From JAGDMS01 sp050015455 (GTDB taxonomy: Bacteria; Desulfobacterota; Binatia; HRBIN30), in assembly GCA_050015455.1 (NCBI GenBank), contig JBEKBJ010000003.1:1-64000 (forward strand): 64,000 bases of DNA. Direction: 5' to 3'. Both the position numbers and the translations under genes were made by a program. The notes beneath the pieces were generated by a model, which worked only from the letters and a program-made list of their open reading frames with translations, was not told where the DNA came from and made no database searches. Below, one piece after another: positions 45,672 through 54,278 of this stretch (positions within the stretch are counted from its first letter, which is position 1; the number at the start of each line of letters is the position of its first letter).

Positions 45672-48600
45672 CTACTGTAGCAACTCGATCAGCGCCGTGA
45701 CGTCGGCAGCGGTGACATCGCCGTCGCTGTTGAGGTCGGCATCGCTCGAATCGATCTCCTGAAAGATCGCCCCGATGACATCGACCAGCGCCGGCGGTGG
45801 CGTCGGGGTCACGGTGGGGGTGGCGGTCAGCGTCGGAGTGCCGGGGATGGGAGTCAGCGTCGGCGTCGCTGTGTTGGTCGGCCGCCGGCTGCGCGTGGGA
45901 GTTGGTGAGCCCGTTGCCGTGACCGTAGGCGCCGGCGTCGTAGCAAAGCCGGAGTAGAAGCGGCTATACAGCAGCAGATTGCTCGCGGCTGCCATCTGCG
46001 AATTCGGTTCCGTGTCCCAACAGTACGTCAACGTGGTCACGATCACGCGGCCGGCCCCGTACTGGTACTCCGCCCAGCTCGGGCCGTCGCTGTTGTTGAG
46101 CACAATGGTCGCATCGTCCGGCAGGTTCGTGAGCACGCCTAGGTCCGTTGGTCCCCAGCTGCTGAAGTCCTTCGGTCCTAGTACGTTGCCACCGAACGGA
46201 ATCCCGGCAAGGTACAAGTGATCAGGGGCGCTGATGTCCTCGTAGTCGTGTTGAGCCACGGCGGAGAACCCAACACCCCCCGGAGCTATGTTCAGCTGAT
46301 CGCCGACCAATCCGCCGGCGTTGATCACGGCCACACCGCCGAGCGAGACGAATTGTTCAATGAAGCGGCCTGGCAATACCAGCTGCTGCAGCCAGGCATA
46401 ATTGGTGGCGCCCAATCCCGGCGGGATGTAAACCACCTGATACTGATTGCGGAGTTCGACCGGATCGCTGCTGGCAAGGGTTTGGAATGGTTTGCTTCCG
46501 TTACTTAAGCCCAGAGTCTGCGAGAGGTTGAACACGCAGGCCGCCTGCTCCGCGTCCTGTGGGAACAGGAAGGGAACGCCAGGGGACGGCGGTGTCACCG
46601 GAACGCTGGTGAAGGTCGGCGAAATCGTTGGCGTATCCGACGGCGTCGGCGTGGCAGTATCCTCTGGCACCGGCGTTTCCGAAGGGGTCGGCGTAACCGC
46701 CGGGGTCGGCGTGTCCGTGGCAGTGGGTGAACTCGTTGGCGTGAATGTCGGTGTCGCGGTCGGAGTGAGCGACGCTGTTGCGGTTGCTGTTCCCGTCGGG
46801 GCCGGCGACGGAAATGGGCTTGCGGTCGCACTCGGCGAAGGCGTTGCCGTGGCGGTCGGTGAGGGCGTCGCGGTGGCAGTAGGTGAGGGCGAGGAGGTAG
46901 CGGTCGCTGTAGGCGAAGCCGTCGCGGTCAAGGTCGGTGTCAGAGAGGGCAGCGGCGTCGGAGTCGGGGAGCTGGTCGTTGTCGCCGTCGGCGTGGGCGT
47001 TGGTGTCGGCGAGGGCGTGAGCGTTGGTGTCAGCGAGGGCGTGTACGTCGGTGTCCCCGTGGGGGTGGCGGTGATGGTGGGGGTGTTGGTGAATGTTGGG
47101 GTGTTGGTGGATGTTGGGGTGGCGGTTAACGTCGGGGTGTTGGTGAACGTTGGGGTGCTGGTGAACGTTGGGGTGCTGGTGAACGTTGGGGTGCTGGTGA
47201 ACGTCGGCGTCGGTGGGGTCCAGCAGACTTGGACGAAGACCGTCGTCGTCCGCACCTCATCACCAAGTCCAGAGAGGTGTTGCACGCCAGCCTGCAACGC
47301 GCTTAATTGTTGCCATGCCCACGCCATTCCCGTGCTCGGATTGGTCTTGTAGAGTGTGTTGATATCGGTGTAGGTGGTGGTCGTCGGCGCCGCCGAACCA
47401 ATAAATACCGACCCGCTGAGGTTGATCTGTGGGCTCGCGGAACTTCCGCTTATGCCTCCAACCGAGCGGCTGACCACGTGGACGGTCACCGATGAGATCG
47501 GATCGGACCGTGGTGTCGGAGCCGTCAGGGCGTAGATGTCGGAACGCGCAATGCCACGGCAGTCCTGACCGCAAAAGACATAGGAGGCGTCGCCATCGTC
47601 CGGCGGCACTTCGCATTGCCAGTTCTGGCTGCACCCGGAGGCCTGGTTCCCGTTTGGAGACTGGCCGGAGCCCGCTGGCACCATCAGCAGGCAGTTTGCA
47701 GGCGAGGTGGGCGTGGGTCCCGGCGTGTCCGTCCACGTCGCCGTCGCGGTTGGGGTTGAGGTGCTCGTTGCGGTCGCCGAGGCCGACGGCGTGGAGGTTG
47801 AGGTCGAAGTGATGGTCGCGGTCGGAGTAAAGGTGGCGCAGTAGCCCGACCCTTGGCACACTGCACCGAAAACCGGGCTGCAGTTGGGCGGACACTGCCC
47901 GCCGCTTGGCGGTCCACATGCGGGATACGGGCACTGGCAACAATCATTCGAGCCCGGAGTGTTAGTCGCCGTAGGCGTATTCGTCGGCGTCGGTGTCTCA
48001 GTCGGCGTGGGCGTATTCGTTGGTGTCGGCGTTTCAGTGGGTGTGTTCGTCGAGGTCGGCGATGCCGTCGGCGTGTTCGTAGGGGTCGGTGTAATCGTCG
48101 CGGTCGGCGTCCAGGTCGCGGTGGACGTGGCGGTACTCGTAGGCGTCGCCGTCGGGCTAAATGTATAGGTTGGTGTCTCTGTGGGTGTGTTTGTTGGCGT
48201 CACCGTAGGCGAGCTCGTCGGCGTGTCGGTCGGCGTTGCCGTGACCGTTGGCGTCGCGGTGGCCGTGGAGGTTGCAGTGTTTGTGGGTGTCGGCGTCGGG
48301 CTCGGCGTGTAGGTCGGCGTGTCGGTCGACGTGTTTGTCGGCATGACCGTCGGCGTGACCGTCGGCGAGTTCGTCGGCGTGTCGGTCGGCGTGTCAGTCG
48401 GGGTCGGCGTGTTCGTTGCCGTGTCAGTCGGGTTGGGTGTTTCGGTCGGCGTGTCAGTCGGGGTCGGCGTGAACGTCACGCAAGTCCCGCTTGGCCCGTC
48501 GCACCCGGCGTTTGGCACCAGGGTACCAGGGGCGCAGCTGCCGCCCTGGTCAATGTTTGCGCAGGCGCCCACGTACTGACAGCAGTCGGCGTGCACCTGG

Positions 48601-48746
48601 CGTGCAGCGATTTGAACCGCTAATAAAATGGTCAGTGCCGCGATCACGTGGCGCCGCGCGCGACTCTTCACGGCAAGCGTTCGATCGCTGTCCGGGCTGC
48701 GGTGCGATCGTGGCTGCGTGTATTCCACGTGCGTGGACCTGTTCAT
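45672..48746 (-). CDS. Secreted Cys-module / Thr-Pro-repeat protein with C-terminal dockerin-like loop
   Basis: About 1024 residues from the ATG at 48746; the frame stays open to 48806, where hisS begins on the other strand. A signal sequence (VIAALTILLAVQIAARQVHA) leads to a Cys-rich module (DCCQYVGACANIDQGG, GTCVTFTPTPT), a TPT linker, a second Cys module (NDCCQCPYPACGPPSGGQC), a globular domain (SQNWQCEVPPDDGDASYVFC), a long TPT linker, a domain at about 740-960 that recalls ThuA/glutamine-amidotransferase-like folds (YQVVYIPPGLGATNYAW, GGVAVINAGGLVGD), and a final half-dockerin (DLNSDGDVTAADVTALIELL). Surface or secreted role is likely; function unknown. Confidence 0.8.
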   Translation of the reverse strand: MNRSTHVEYTQPRSHRSPDSDRTLAVKSRARRHVIAALTILLAVQIAARQVHADCCQYVGACANIDQGGSCAPGTLVPNAGCDGPSGTCVTFTPTPTDTPTETPNPTDTATNTPTPTDTPTDTPTNSPTVTPTVMPTNTSTDTPTYTPSPTPTPTNTATSTATATPTVTATPTDTPTSSPTVTPTNTPTETPTYTFSPTATPTSTATSTATWTPTATITPTPTNTPTASPTSTNTPTETPTPTNTPTPTETPTPTNTPTATNTPGSNDCCQCPYPACGPPSGGQCPPNCSPVFGAVCQGSGYCATFTPTATITSTSTSTPSASATATSTSTPTATATWTDTPGPTPTSPANCLLMVPAGSGQSPNGNQASGCSQNWQCEVPPDDGDASYVFCGQDCRGIARSDIYALTAPTPRSDPISSVTVHVVSRSVGGISGSSASPQINLSGSVFIGSAAPTTTTYTDINTLYKTNPSTGMAWAWQQLSALQAGVQHLSGLGDEVRTTTVFVQVCWTPPTPTFTSTPTFTSTPTFTSTPTFTNTPTLTATPTSTNTPTFTNTPTITATPTGTPTYTPSLTPTLTPSPTPTPTPTATTTSSPTPTPLPSLTPTLTATASPTATATSSPSPTATATPSPTATATPSPSATASPFPSPAPTGTATATASLTPTATPTFTPTSSPTATDTPTPAVTPTPSETPVPEDTATPTPSDTPTISPTFTSVPVTPPSPGVPFLFPQDAEQAACVFNLSQTLGLSNGSKPFQTLASSDPVELRNQYQVVYIPPGLGATNYAWLQQLVLPGRFIEQFVSLGGVAVINAGGLVGDQLNIAPGGVGFSAVAQHDYEDISAPDHLYLAGIPFGGNVLGPKDFSSWGPTDLGVLTNLPDDATIVLNNSDGPSWAEYQYGAGRVIVTTLTYCWDTEPNSQMAAASNLLLYSRFYSGFATTPAPTVTATGSPTPTRSRRPTNTATPTLTPIPGTPTLTATPTVTPTPPPALVDVIGAIFQEIDSSDADLNSDGDVTAADVTALIELLQ

Positions 48747-48805
48747 TGACTTGAAGTACACCCTCTGATACCTAACTCGCCACCCACAGCGCAAGCGCTC
48801 CCACA

Positions 48806-50107
48806 ATGAGAATCGCGTCCGTCAAAGGATTTCACGACATCCTGCCCGACGAGAGCGTCCGTTGGCAATGGATCGAGCAGCAGGCAAGAGAGCTGTTCGC
48901 GCGCTACGCTTTCGCCGAGATCTGCATTCCGATTGTCGAGCGCACCGAGCTGTTCAGCCGCTCGATCGGCGAAACCACGGACATTGTCGAGAAGGAGATG
49001 TACACCTTCACCGACCGCGACGGTTCCTCGCTGACCTTGCGTCCCGAAGGGACCGCCTCGATCGTGCGCGCCTACGTCGAGCATGCGCTGCACCAGCGCG
49101 AGGCGGTCTCGAAACTCTTCTACTTCGGGCCGATGTTCCGCCGCGAACGGCCACAGAAAGGGCGTCTGCGCCAGTTTTCTCAGGTCGGCGTGGAGGTGAT
49201 CGGCCGCGATGATGCCGCCATCGACGCGGAGGTGTTGCTCCTGCTGCACGATCTGCTCGCTGGTGTGCAAGTCCGTGGAGCGCAGATCGAGCTGAACTCG
49301 CTCGGCTGCGGCGCCTGCCGCCCCGGATATCGCGCTGCGCTATTGGCCTATGGTGAAGCGCACCGCGACGTGCTGTGCGAGAACTGCAGCCGGCGTCTCG
49401 AGCGCAACCCGCTGCGGTTGTTGGACTGCAAGGACCCGGCGTGTCGAGAATCGACGGCCGACGCCCCGATGATGATGGATTATCTGTGTGAGGCGTGCCG
49501 CACGCATTTCGACGCCGTCCGCGCGATGCTGGCGCGTGAGAGCGTGGAACCGCGGCTCAATCCACGCATGGTGCGCGGCCTCGATTATTACTGTCGCACC
49601 GCCTTTGAAGTAGTGGCCGAGGGCTTGGGCGCGCAAAACGCCGTCGGTGGTGGCGGCCGCTACGATGGCTTGGTGAAGGCTCTCGGTGGTCCGGACGCGG
49701 CCGGAATCGGCTTCGCGCTCGGAATCGAGCGGCTGGTGCTGGCGCTCGCCGAGCACGAGCGGATCCGTCCTCAGGTCCCTGAGGTCTTCGTCGCGCCGAT
49801 CGGCTCCGTGGCCGAAATGGAAGCCATGCACCTGGCCCACCGCTGGCGTCGCGACGCGATGCGTGTTGAAATGGCCAGTGGGGGCAGGAGTTTGAAGAGT
49901 CAGATGCGCTTGGCTGATAGAGTTGGGAGCCCTTACGTACTGATCCTCGGTGAGGAAGAGTTGGCGGCGCGGTCGTTGACGGTGCGCGACATGGTGGCCA
50001 AGCGCGACTTCCCGAGAGCGATCGAAATGTCTTCGTCTGCGAACGCATTGCGGCAAGCGCTGCTGCAATGCGCGCAGCCGGTAGGGAGCAACGCACGTGA
50101 ACGCTGA
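48806..50107 (+). CDS. hisS: Histidyl-tRNA synthetase
   Basis: Charges tRNA-His. The 433-residue class II synthetase has SVKGFHDILPDES at the start, motif 2 elements TLRPEGTASIVRAYVEH and FRRERPQKGRLRQFSQ, the histidine-binding VRGLDYYCRTAFEV, and motif 3 GIGFALGIERLVLAL, followed by an anticodon-binding domain. Its ATG coincides with the far end of the divergent open frame at 45672. aspS overlaps its end by 11 bases, the common hisS-aspS pair. Confidence 0.96.
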   Translation: MRIASVKGFHDILPDESVRWQWIEQQARELFARYAFAEICIPIVERTELFSRSIGETTDIVEKEMYTFTDRDGSSLTLRPEGTASIVRAYVEHALHQREAVSKLFYFGPMFRRERPQKGRLRQFSQVGVEVIGRDDAAIDAEVLLLLHDLLAGVQVRGAQIELNSLGCGACRPGYRAALLAYGEAHRDVLCENCSRRLERNPLRLLDCKDPACRESTADAPMMMDYLCEACRTHFDAVRAMLARESVEPRLNPRMVRGLDYYCRTAFEVVAEGLGAQNAVGGGGRYDGLVKALGGPDAAGIGFALGIERLVLALAEHERIRPQVPEVFVAPIGSVAEMEAMHLAHRWRRDAMRVEMASGGRSLKSQMRLADRVGSPYVLILGEEELAARSLTVRDMVAKRDFPRAIEMSSSANALRQALLQCAQPVGSNARER

Positions 50108-51875
50108 AGGTTTAGGTAACTGGAAACGCAGCTTGTACTGCGGCGACCTGCGGCTCGCCGATGAAGGTCGAGAGGTGACCGTGATGGGTTGGGTGCACAC
50201 CCGGCGCGACCACGGTGGCCTCATTTTCATCGACCTGCGCGACCGTGCTGGGGTCGTGCAAATCGTCTTCAATCCCGAGCGCAGCCAGGTCGCGTTCGAG
50301 TTAGCGCGGGACCTGCGTAACGAATCCGTACTGGCCGTGCGCGGCCGCGTCGGGCGCCGGCCGGCCGAAACGCAGAATCCGAACTTGGCCACCGGCGAGA
50401 TCGAAGTCATGGCCAGTGAGGCCAAACTGCTCAGCCGCGCGCGCAGCACGCCGTTTCCGATCGATGGCGGCGCGGCCATCACCGAAAGCATGCGGTTGAA
50501 GTACCGCTACCTCGACCTGCGCCGACCGGAAATGCAGGAACGGCTCATCTTCCGTCACCGCCTGGTGAAAGCGGTGCGCGACTACTTCGATAGCCAGGGT
50601 TTCGTTGAGATCGAAACACCGATGCTCACGAAGAGCACGCCCGAAGGGGCGCGCGACTACTTGGTGCCGAGCCGCGTCAACCCCGGCTGCTTCTACGCCC
50701 TGCCGCAGTCGCCACAGCTGTTCAAGCAGCTGTTCATGATCGCCGGGCTGGACCGTTATTTCCAGATTGCGCGCTGCTTCCGTGACGAGGACCTGCGTGC
50801 CGACCGGCAACCGGAGTTCACACAGATCGACCTCGAGATGTCCTTCGTCCAGCCGGACGACATCATCACGGTGACCAGCGGCATGCTGGCCGCGGCCTGC
50901 GCCTTGCGGGGCATCGAGGTGCCGCAGCCGATCCTGCGGCTGAGCTACGACGAGGTGATGCGCCGTTTCGGCATCGATAAGCCCGACATGCGCTTCGGGC
51001 TGGAGCTGTCAGATGTGACCGAGATCGCGCGCCGGGTCGAGTTCAAGGTGTTCCGCGAGACGGTAGAAGGCGGCGGCATCGTCAAGGTGCTCTGTGTACC
51101 CGAGGGCGACCGCTTGTCACGCAAGGATCTCGACGGGCTTCCCGATCTCGTTATGCCCTACGGAGCCAAGGGTGTTGCCTGGGTGCGTCTGACCGAATCC
51201 GGCTGGCAGTCCCCGATTGCCAAGTTCATCGCGCCGGCGGACCAGGCTGCGATCGAGCAGGCTTGCGGCGGCCACACCGGGGACTTGCTCATATTCGTCG
51301 CCGACACAGCGAAGGTGGTCAACGACTCGTTGGCCAACTTGCGGCTCAAGCTGGGCGATCAGCTCGGGATGATTCCGAGCGACCGCTACGCCTTCGTATG
51401 GGTGACGGATTTCCCGCTGGTCGAATACTCGGAGGAAGAGAAGCGGTTCGTGTCGGTCAATCACCCGTTCACCGCCGCGCACGAAGAGGACTGGGACCGG
51501 TTGGAGTCGGATCCATTGAGCGTGCAGGCCTTGGCGTACGATGTCGTCCTCAACGGTACCGAACTGGGTGGCGGCAGCATTCGTATCCACCGACCGGATC
51601 TGCAGTCACGTGTGTTCGCCTTGCTCGGCCTGAGCGAAACCGAGGCGCGTGCGAAGTTCGGATTCTTGCTCGATGCGTTGTCGTTCGGCGCGCCGCCGCA
51701 CGGCGGTCTCGCCTTCGGGCTCGACCGGCTCGCCATGCTGCTGTGCGGCGCCACTTCGATCCGCGATGTCATTGCCTTTCCGAAGACCCAGCGTGCCGTG
51801 TGCCTTATGACCGAGGCGCCAAGTCCGGTCGATGCGCGCCAGCTGCGCGAACTGGGATTGAAGTTGAATGAGTAA
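50097..51875 (+). CDS. aspS: Aspartyl-tRNA synthetase (bacterial type)
   Basis: Charges tRNA-Asp (or also tRNA-Asn if non-discriminating). The 592-residue protein is the long bacterial form with an N-terminal OB fold (GWVHTRRDHGGLIFIDLRD), motif 1/2 elements (ETPMLTKSTPEGARDYLVPS, ARCFRDEDLRADRQPEFTQ), a GAD insertion domain and motif 3 GLAFGLDRLAMLLCG. It starts at GTG 50097 inside hisS, after AGGGAG. Discriminating state cannot be told by eye. Confidence 0.96.
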   Translation: MNAEGLGNWKRSLYCGDLRLADEGREVTVMGWVHTRRDHGGLIFIDLRDRAGVVQIVFNPERSQVAFELARDLRNESVLAVRGRVGRRPAETQNPNLATGEIEVMASEAKLLSRARSTPFPIDGGAAITESMRLKYRYLDLRRPEMQERLIFRHRLVKAVRDYFDSQGFVEIETPMLTKSTPEGARDYLVPSRVNPGCFYALPQSPQLFKQLFMIAGLDRYFQIARCFRDEDLRADRQPEFTQIDLEMSFVQPDDIITVTSGMLAAACALRGIEVPQPILRLSYDEVMRRFGIDKPDMRFGLELSDVTEIARRVEFKVFRETVEGGGIVKVLCVPEGDRLSRKDLDGLPDLVMPYGAKGVAWVRLTESGWQSPIAKFIAPADQAAIEQACGGHTGDLLIFVADTAKVVNDSLANLRLKLGDQLGMIPSDRYAFVWVTDFPLVEYSEEEKRFVSVNHPFTAAHEEDWDRLESDPLSVQALAYDVVLNGTELGGGSIRIHRPDLQSRVFALLGLSETEARAKFGFLLDALSFGAPPHGGLAFGLDRLAMLLCGATSIRDVIAFPKTQRAVCLMTEAPSPVDARQLRELGLKLNE

Positions 51876-51901
51876 TTGATTGGTTTGCCAGCGCTGGACT
51901 C

Positions 51902-52540
51902 ATGAGCCGCCCGCCGCTGCCTCTGCTTTCTCGCTTCTTGATTGCCTGGGTCCTGCTAGCAGTCGCCGGGTGCAATCCGTTTCACCACCCGCCGAAGCTT
52001 CCCGAGCGTGTTGATCTCATTGCCGTGATGCCGATCGAGGCGGCCGAGCATACTGGCGCGACGCCGGCCGAGCACGTAGAAACCTTGCCGCCCGGCGCGC
52101 CGCGCCAGGTGACCGCAGCGGTATATGGCGCTCTCACCAGCTCTTCCGAATGGCGTGTGGTGCCGGACTTGACGGTCGCGCAGGTGCTCACGCACGTGAA
52201 TCGCGAGGGAGATCTGCGTTCGCGGGCCCGTGCGCTCGGCAAAGAGGTCGGCGCCGACGCCGTCGTCTATGGCACGGTGTCGCGCTACGTCGAGCGGGTC
52301 GGAGCGGAGTACGCGGCGCGCGCGCCGGCCGCGGTCGCCTTAACGTTGTATCTGATCTCCGTACGGTCGGGCGAGATTCTGTGGAGCGGCTCGTTCGATC
52401 AAACGCAGCGGCCGCTCACGTCAAACCTCTTCAACTGGTGGCAATTCTGGCGCGGCGGACCGCGCTGGTTCACAGCGCAAGAGTTCACCCGCCTCGGGGT
52501 CGAGCACCTGCTCAAGGATCTCGCGAGCCGGGCGGGGTGA
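51902..52540 (+). CDS. Outer-membrane lipoprotein, LpoB/GNA1162-like
   Basis: The 212-residue protein has a lipoprotein signal with lipobox LAVAGC (Cys24). The mature part reads RVDLIAVMPIEAAEH, VVPDLTVAQVLTHVNREGDL, LGKEVGADAVVYGTVSRYVE and LYLISVRSGEILWSGSFDQT. This is the layout of lipoproteins with a TolB/LpoB-like or DUF799-like fold. Role is unknown: envelope assembly or peptidoglycan enzyme activation are options. It lies 26 bases after aspS and may share its transcript. Confidence 0.7.
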   Translation: MSRPPLPLLSRFLIAWVLLAVAGCNPFHHPPKLPERVDLIAVMPIEAAEHTGATPAEHVETLPPGAPRQVTAAVYGALTSSSEWRVVPDLTVAQVLTHVNREGDLRSRARALGKEVGADAVVYGTVSRYVERVGAEYAARAPAAVALTLYLISVRSGEILWSGSFDQTQRPLTSNLFNWWQFWRGGPRWFTAQEFTRLGVEHLLKDLASRAG

Positions 52541-52617
52541 GCTGGCCGGTTGTCAGTTGACCCGCCCGAGCGCCGCCGTTAGTTAGATATAGACTGTCGT
52601 TCATGCTGGGGTAGCCG

Positions 52618-53316
52618 GTGGAGTGGCTCGTCGTAACGCTGCACATTTATCGCAAGGTCTTTAGCCGGGCGGCGGTGTTGGCTGTGAAGAACTGGCCTGT
52701 ACTGGGCAGCGTTTTCGTGTACGGCGCCATCTGCATGGTGGCGGCAACATTGTGTTTGCCCCTGGGGATCGCAGGCGGCTTCCTGCTGACGCTGATCAAA
52801 GCCGCGTGTCTTGGTTCGCTCCTGTATCTGGTCGAAATGATCATCCGCACATCGAAGGTCACTTTGGACGACTTCCGCCGCAGCTTTGGCCCCTATCTGT
52901 GGGACGTGGTGGGAATCATGTTCCTGTTCTGGATTGTAACGCTGCTCCGCCCCGCGTTCCTGCAGCTTCCGCAAGGTGAGGTCATCCTGCTCTTCGTCTA
53001 TCTCGCGATCTTCGTGCTGTTCAACGCCGTGCCGGAATTGATCTACATGGGTCATTGCTCCGCGGCTGGGTTGCTTTCGGAGAGTTACGAGTTCATTGCC
53101 GAGAATTGGATCGAGTGGTTTCCGGCCACGCTGCTAGCAGTGGCCGTGATGGCTTTCGTTCGTTCGCTGCCGGTCAGCGGGGCGGGTTTCTACGCGCAAG
53201 AGGCGGTGCTGGCGCTCCTGCTCTACCTCACCATGGTCATGCGTGGCTTGCTTTTCATCGAGCTGCACGGCTCGACGCACCGCGGCCGGGCATTCAAGTA
53301 CCGCATGAACGGCTGA
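52618..53316 (+). CDS. Multi-pass membrane protein of unknown function
   Basis: The 232-residue protein has about five or six transmembrane segments (for example VLGSVFVYGAICMVAATLC, GIMFLFWIVTLLRPAFL, ILLFVYLAIFVLF, LLAVAVMAFVRSL, LALLLYLTMVMRGLLFIEL) and a short polar start with a GTG codon. I recognise no family motif. It is followed 25 bases later by a strong terminator-like hairpin and preceded by a 77-base gap after the lipoprotein gene. Confidence 0.72.
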   Translation: MEWLVVTLHIYRKVFSRAAVLAVKNWPVLGSVFVYGAICMVAATLCLPLGIAGGFLLTLIKAACLGSLLYLVEMIIRTSKVTLDDFRRSFGPYLWDVVGIMFLFWIVTLLRPAFLQLPQGEVILLFVYLAIFVLFNAVPELIYMGHCSAAGLLSESYEFIAENWIEWFPATLLAVAVMAFVRSLPVSGAGFYAQEAVLALLLYLTMVMRGLLFIELHGSTHRGRAFKYRMNG

Positions 53317-53341
53317 GCCGAACCTGCTGCTTAGCCTCCTC

Positions 53342-53370
53342 GGGGGAGGGCCCGGCCGCCCTCCCCCTTC
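53342..53370 (+). terminator. Hairpin terminator after the membrane protein gene
   Basis: GGGGGAGGGC (53342-53351) pairs perfectly with GCCCTCCCCC (53358-53367) around a six-base loop, followed by TTC. The stem is strong; the T-run is short. It would end transcription from the hisS-aspS side. Confidence 0.6.
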
Positions 53371-53510
53371 TCGTAGTACGCTGCAGGCGGCTACGCCGCC
53401 CGCTGCCGGAGTCCCTTTCCACCTTCGAGCACGTGCGGGCGCGGCGTTTCGGTCGCCTGGCTCCACGATTTGAATGTTTGCCGCGCTACCAACAGCACCG
53501 GCTCGAGCGA

Positions 53511-53789
53511 TCAGTGGGTCACCACAACGCCGGCGCCGTTGTCCGTGCAACCCAAGCCGACCATCAGATCCACACTGCCGACATCGCCGTCGTTGGCGAG
53601 AAACCATTCCATCGGCCTGCCGGTGTAGCGGGCGATGCGGAACAGCACCTCGGTCGAGGGAATGCGGCCGTTGAGGCAGTTATAGAGCGCCGACAGGCTC
53701 ACGCCGATGTCGTAGGCGAAAGCCTTGGGCTCGTCCGCTACGACCTCTCTCAGCCGCTGCGCCACCAATTGTGCATCTATCCGACCCAT
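53511..53789 (-). CDS. Small HTH (Xre/Cro-like) regulator
   Basis: The 92-residue reading from the ATG at 53789 (after AGGAGGAAG) contains a helix-turn-helix of the lambda-repressor type: LVAQRLREVVADEPKAFAYD, then IGVSLSALYNCLNGRIPST and LFRIARYTGRPMEWFL. The 25-residue tail is Gly/Val-rich with a single Cys. It is probably a DNA-binding regulator of unknown target. Reading upstream to 53834 gives no better start. Its promoter would lie just below the terminator at 53882. Confidence 0.75.
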   Translation of the reverse strand: MGRIDAQLVAQRLREVVADEPKAFAYDIGVSLSALYNCLNGRIPSTEVLFRIARYTGRPMEWFLANDGDVGSVDLMVGLGCTDNGAGVVVTH

Positions 53790-53881
53790 TGTCGTCTTCC
53801 TCCTCTCCGGATCGTCTCTCGGCCCCGGGCCCATCCCGGTCCGCTCGCCCCCGCCCGCTGCGGAGACCCCATCTTTCGGCC

Positions 53882-53917
53882 AAAAAAAAGGCCATCGAAC
53901 CTTCGTCCGGTGGCCTT
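53882..53917 (-). terminator. Rho-independent terminator on the minus strand
   Basis: On the minus strand AAGGCCA...TGGCCTT (53911-53917 with 53888-53894, two further inner pairs) is followed by a run of eight T (53882-53889). This is a classical intrinsic terminator. It ends a transcript coming from above 53917, where only the small frame at 53945-54124 is visible. Confidence 0.65.
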
Positions 53918-53944
53918 CTCATCCTCAAGGGTTGTGTCGCTTTT

Positions 53945-54124
53945 CTACGGATTCCCCTCCTTCGGAAGGCCACCAGACACCCAATGCGGCTTAATCTTAG
54001 CGGTGAAGAGCGTCGCCAGCATGGTCGTACCGACCACGCGCGATGCGGCCACATAGGCGTCGCCGCCGCGCACCCGCGCGTCGCATCGCGACTGCTCTTT
54101 ATCTGTGTGATTTGGCGTCTTCAT
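53945..54124 (-). CDS. Doubtful small protein or leader upstream of a terminator
   Basis: A 59-codon frame (begins MKTPNHTDKEQSRCDARVRG, ends GGLPKEGNP) stops 28 bases before the intrinsic terminator at 53882-53917. The hydrophobic middle is short and there is no convincing ribosome site. Its only support is position: the terminator needs a transcript. A small RNA in the same place is an equal alternative. Confidence 0.2.
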   Translation of the reverse strand: MKTPNHTDKEQSRCDARVRGGDAYVAASRVVGTTMLATLFTAKIKPHWVSGGLPKEGNP

Positions 54125-54278
54125 CTGGGAACCCGTTGTCCTCAGTGAGGCGCATTTATCCATAGTCGGGCCCGAGATGCAAGTGGGGCGTTTTTACGCT
54201 CGTTGAACGCGAGTATGCCGAGTCCGAACGTGAGCGCAGCGGAAAACTGTGGTACGTTTCGCTCAAGGAGGTGCGGCG

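Noticed and set aside
46447..48623. Plus-strand Val-Gly and Arg-rich frames opposite the second Thr-Pro gene
   Set aside because: Same mirror artefact of TPT repeats; the minus strand has signal peptide, Cys modules and dockerin end.
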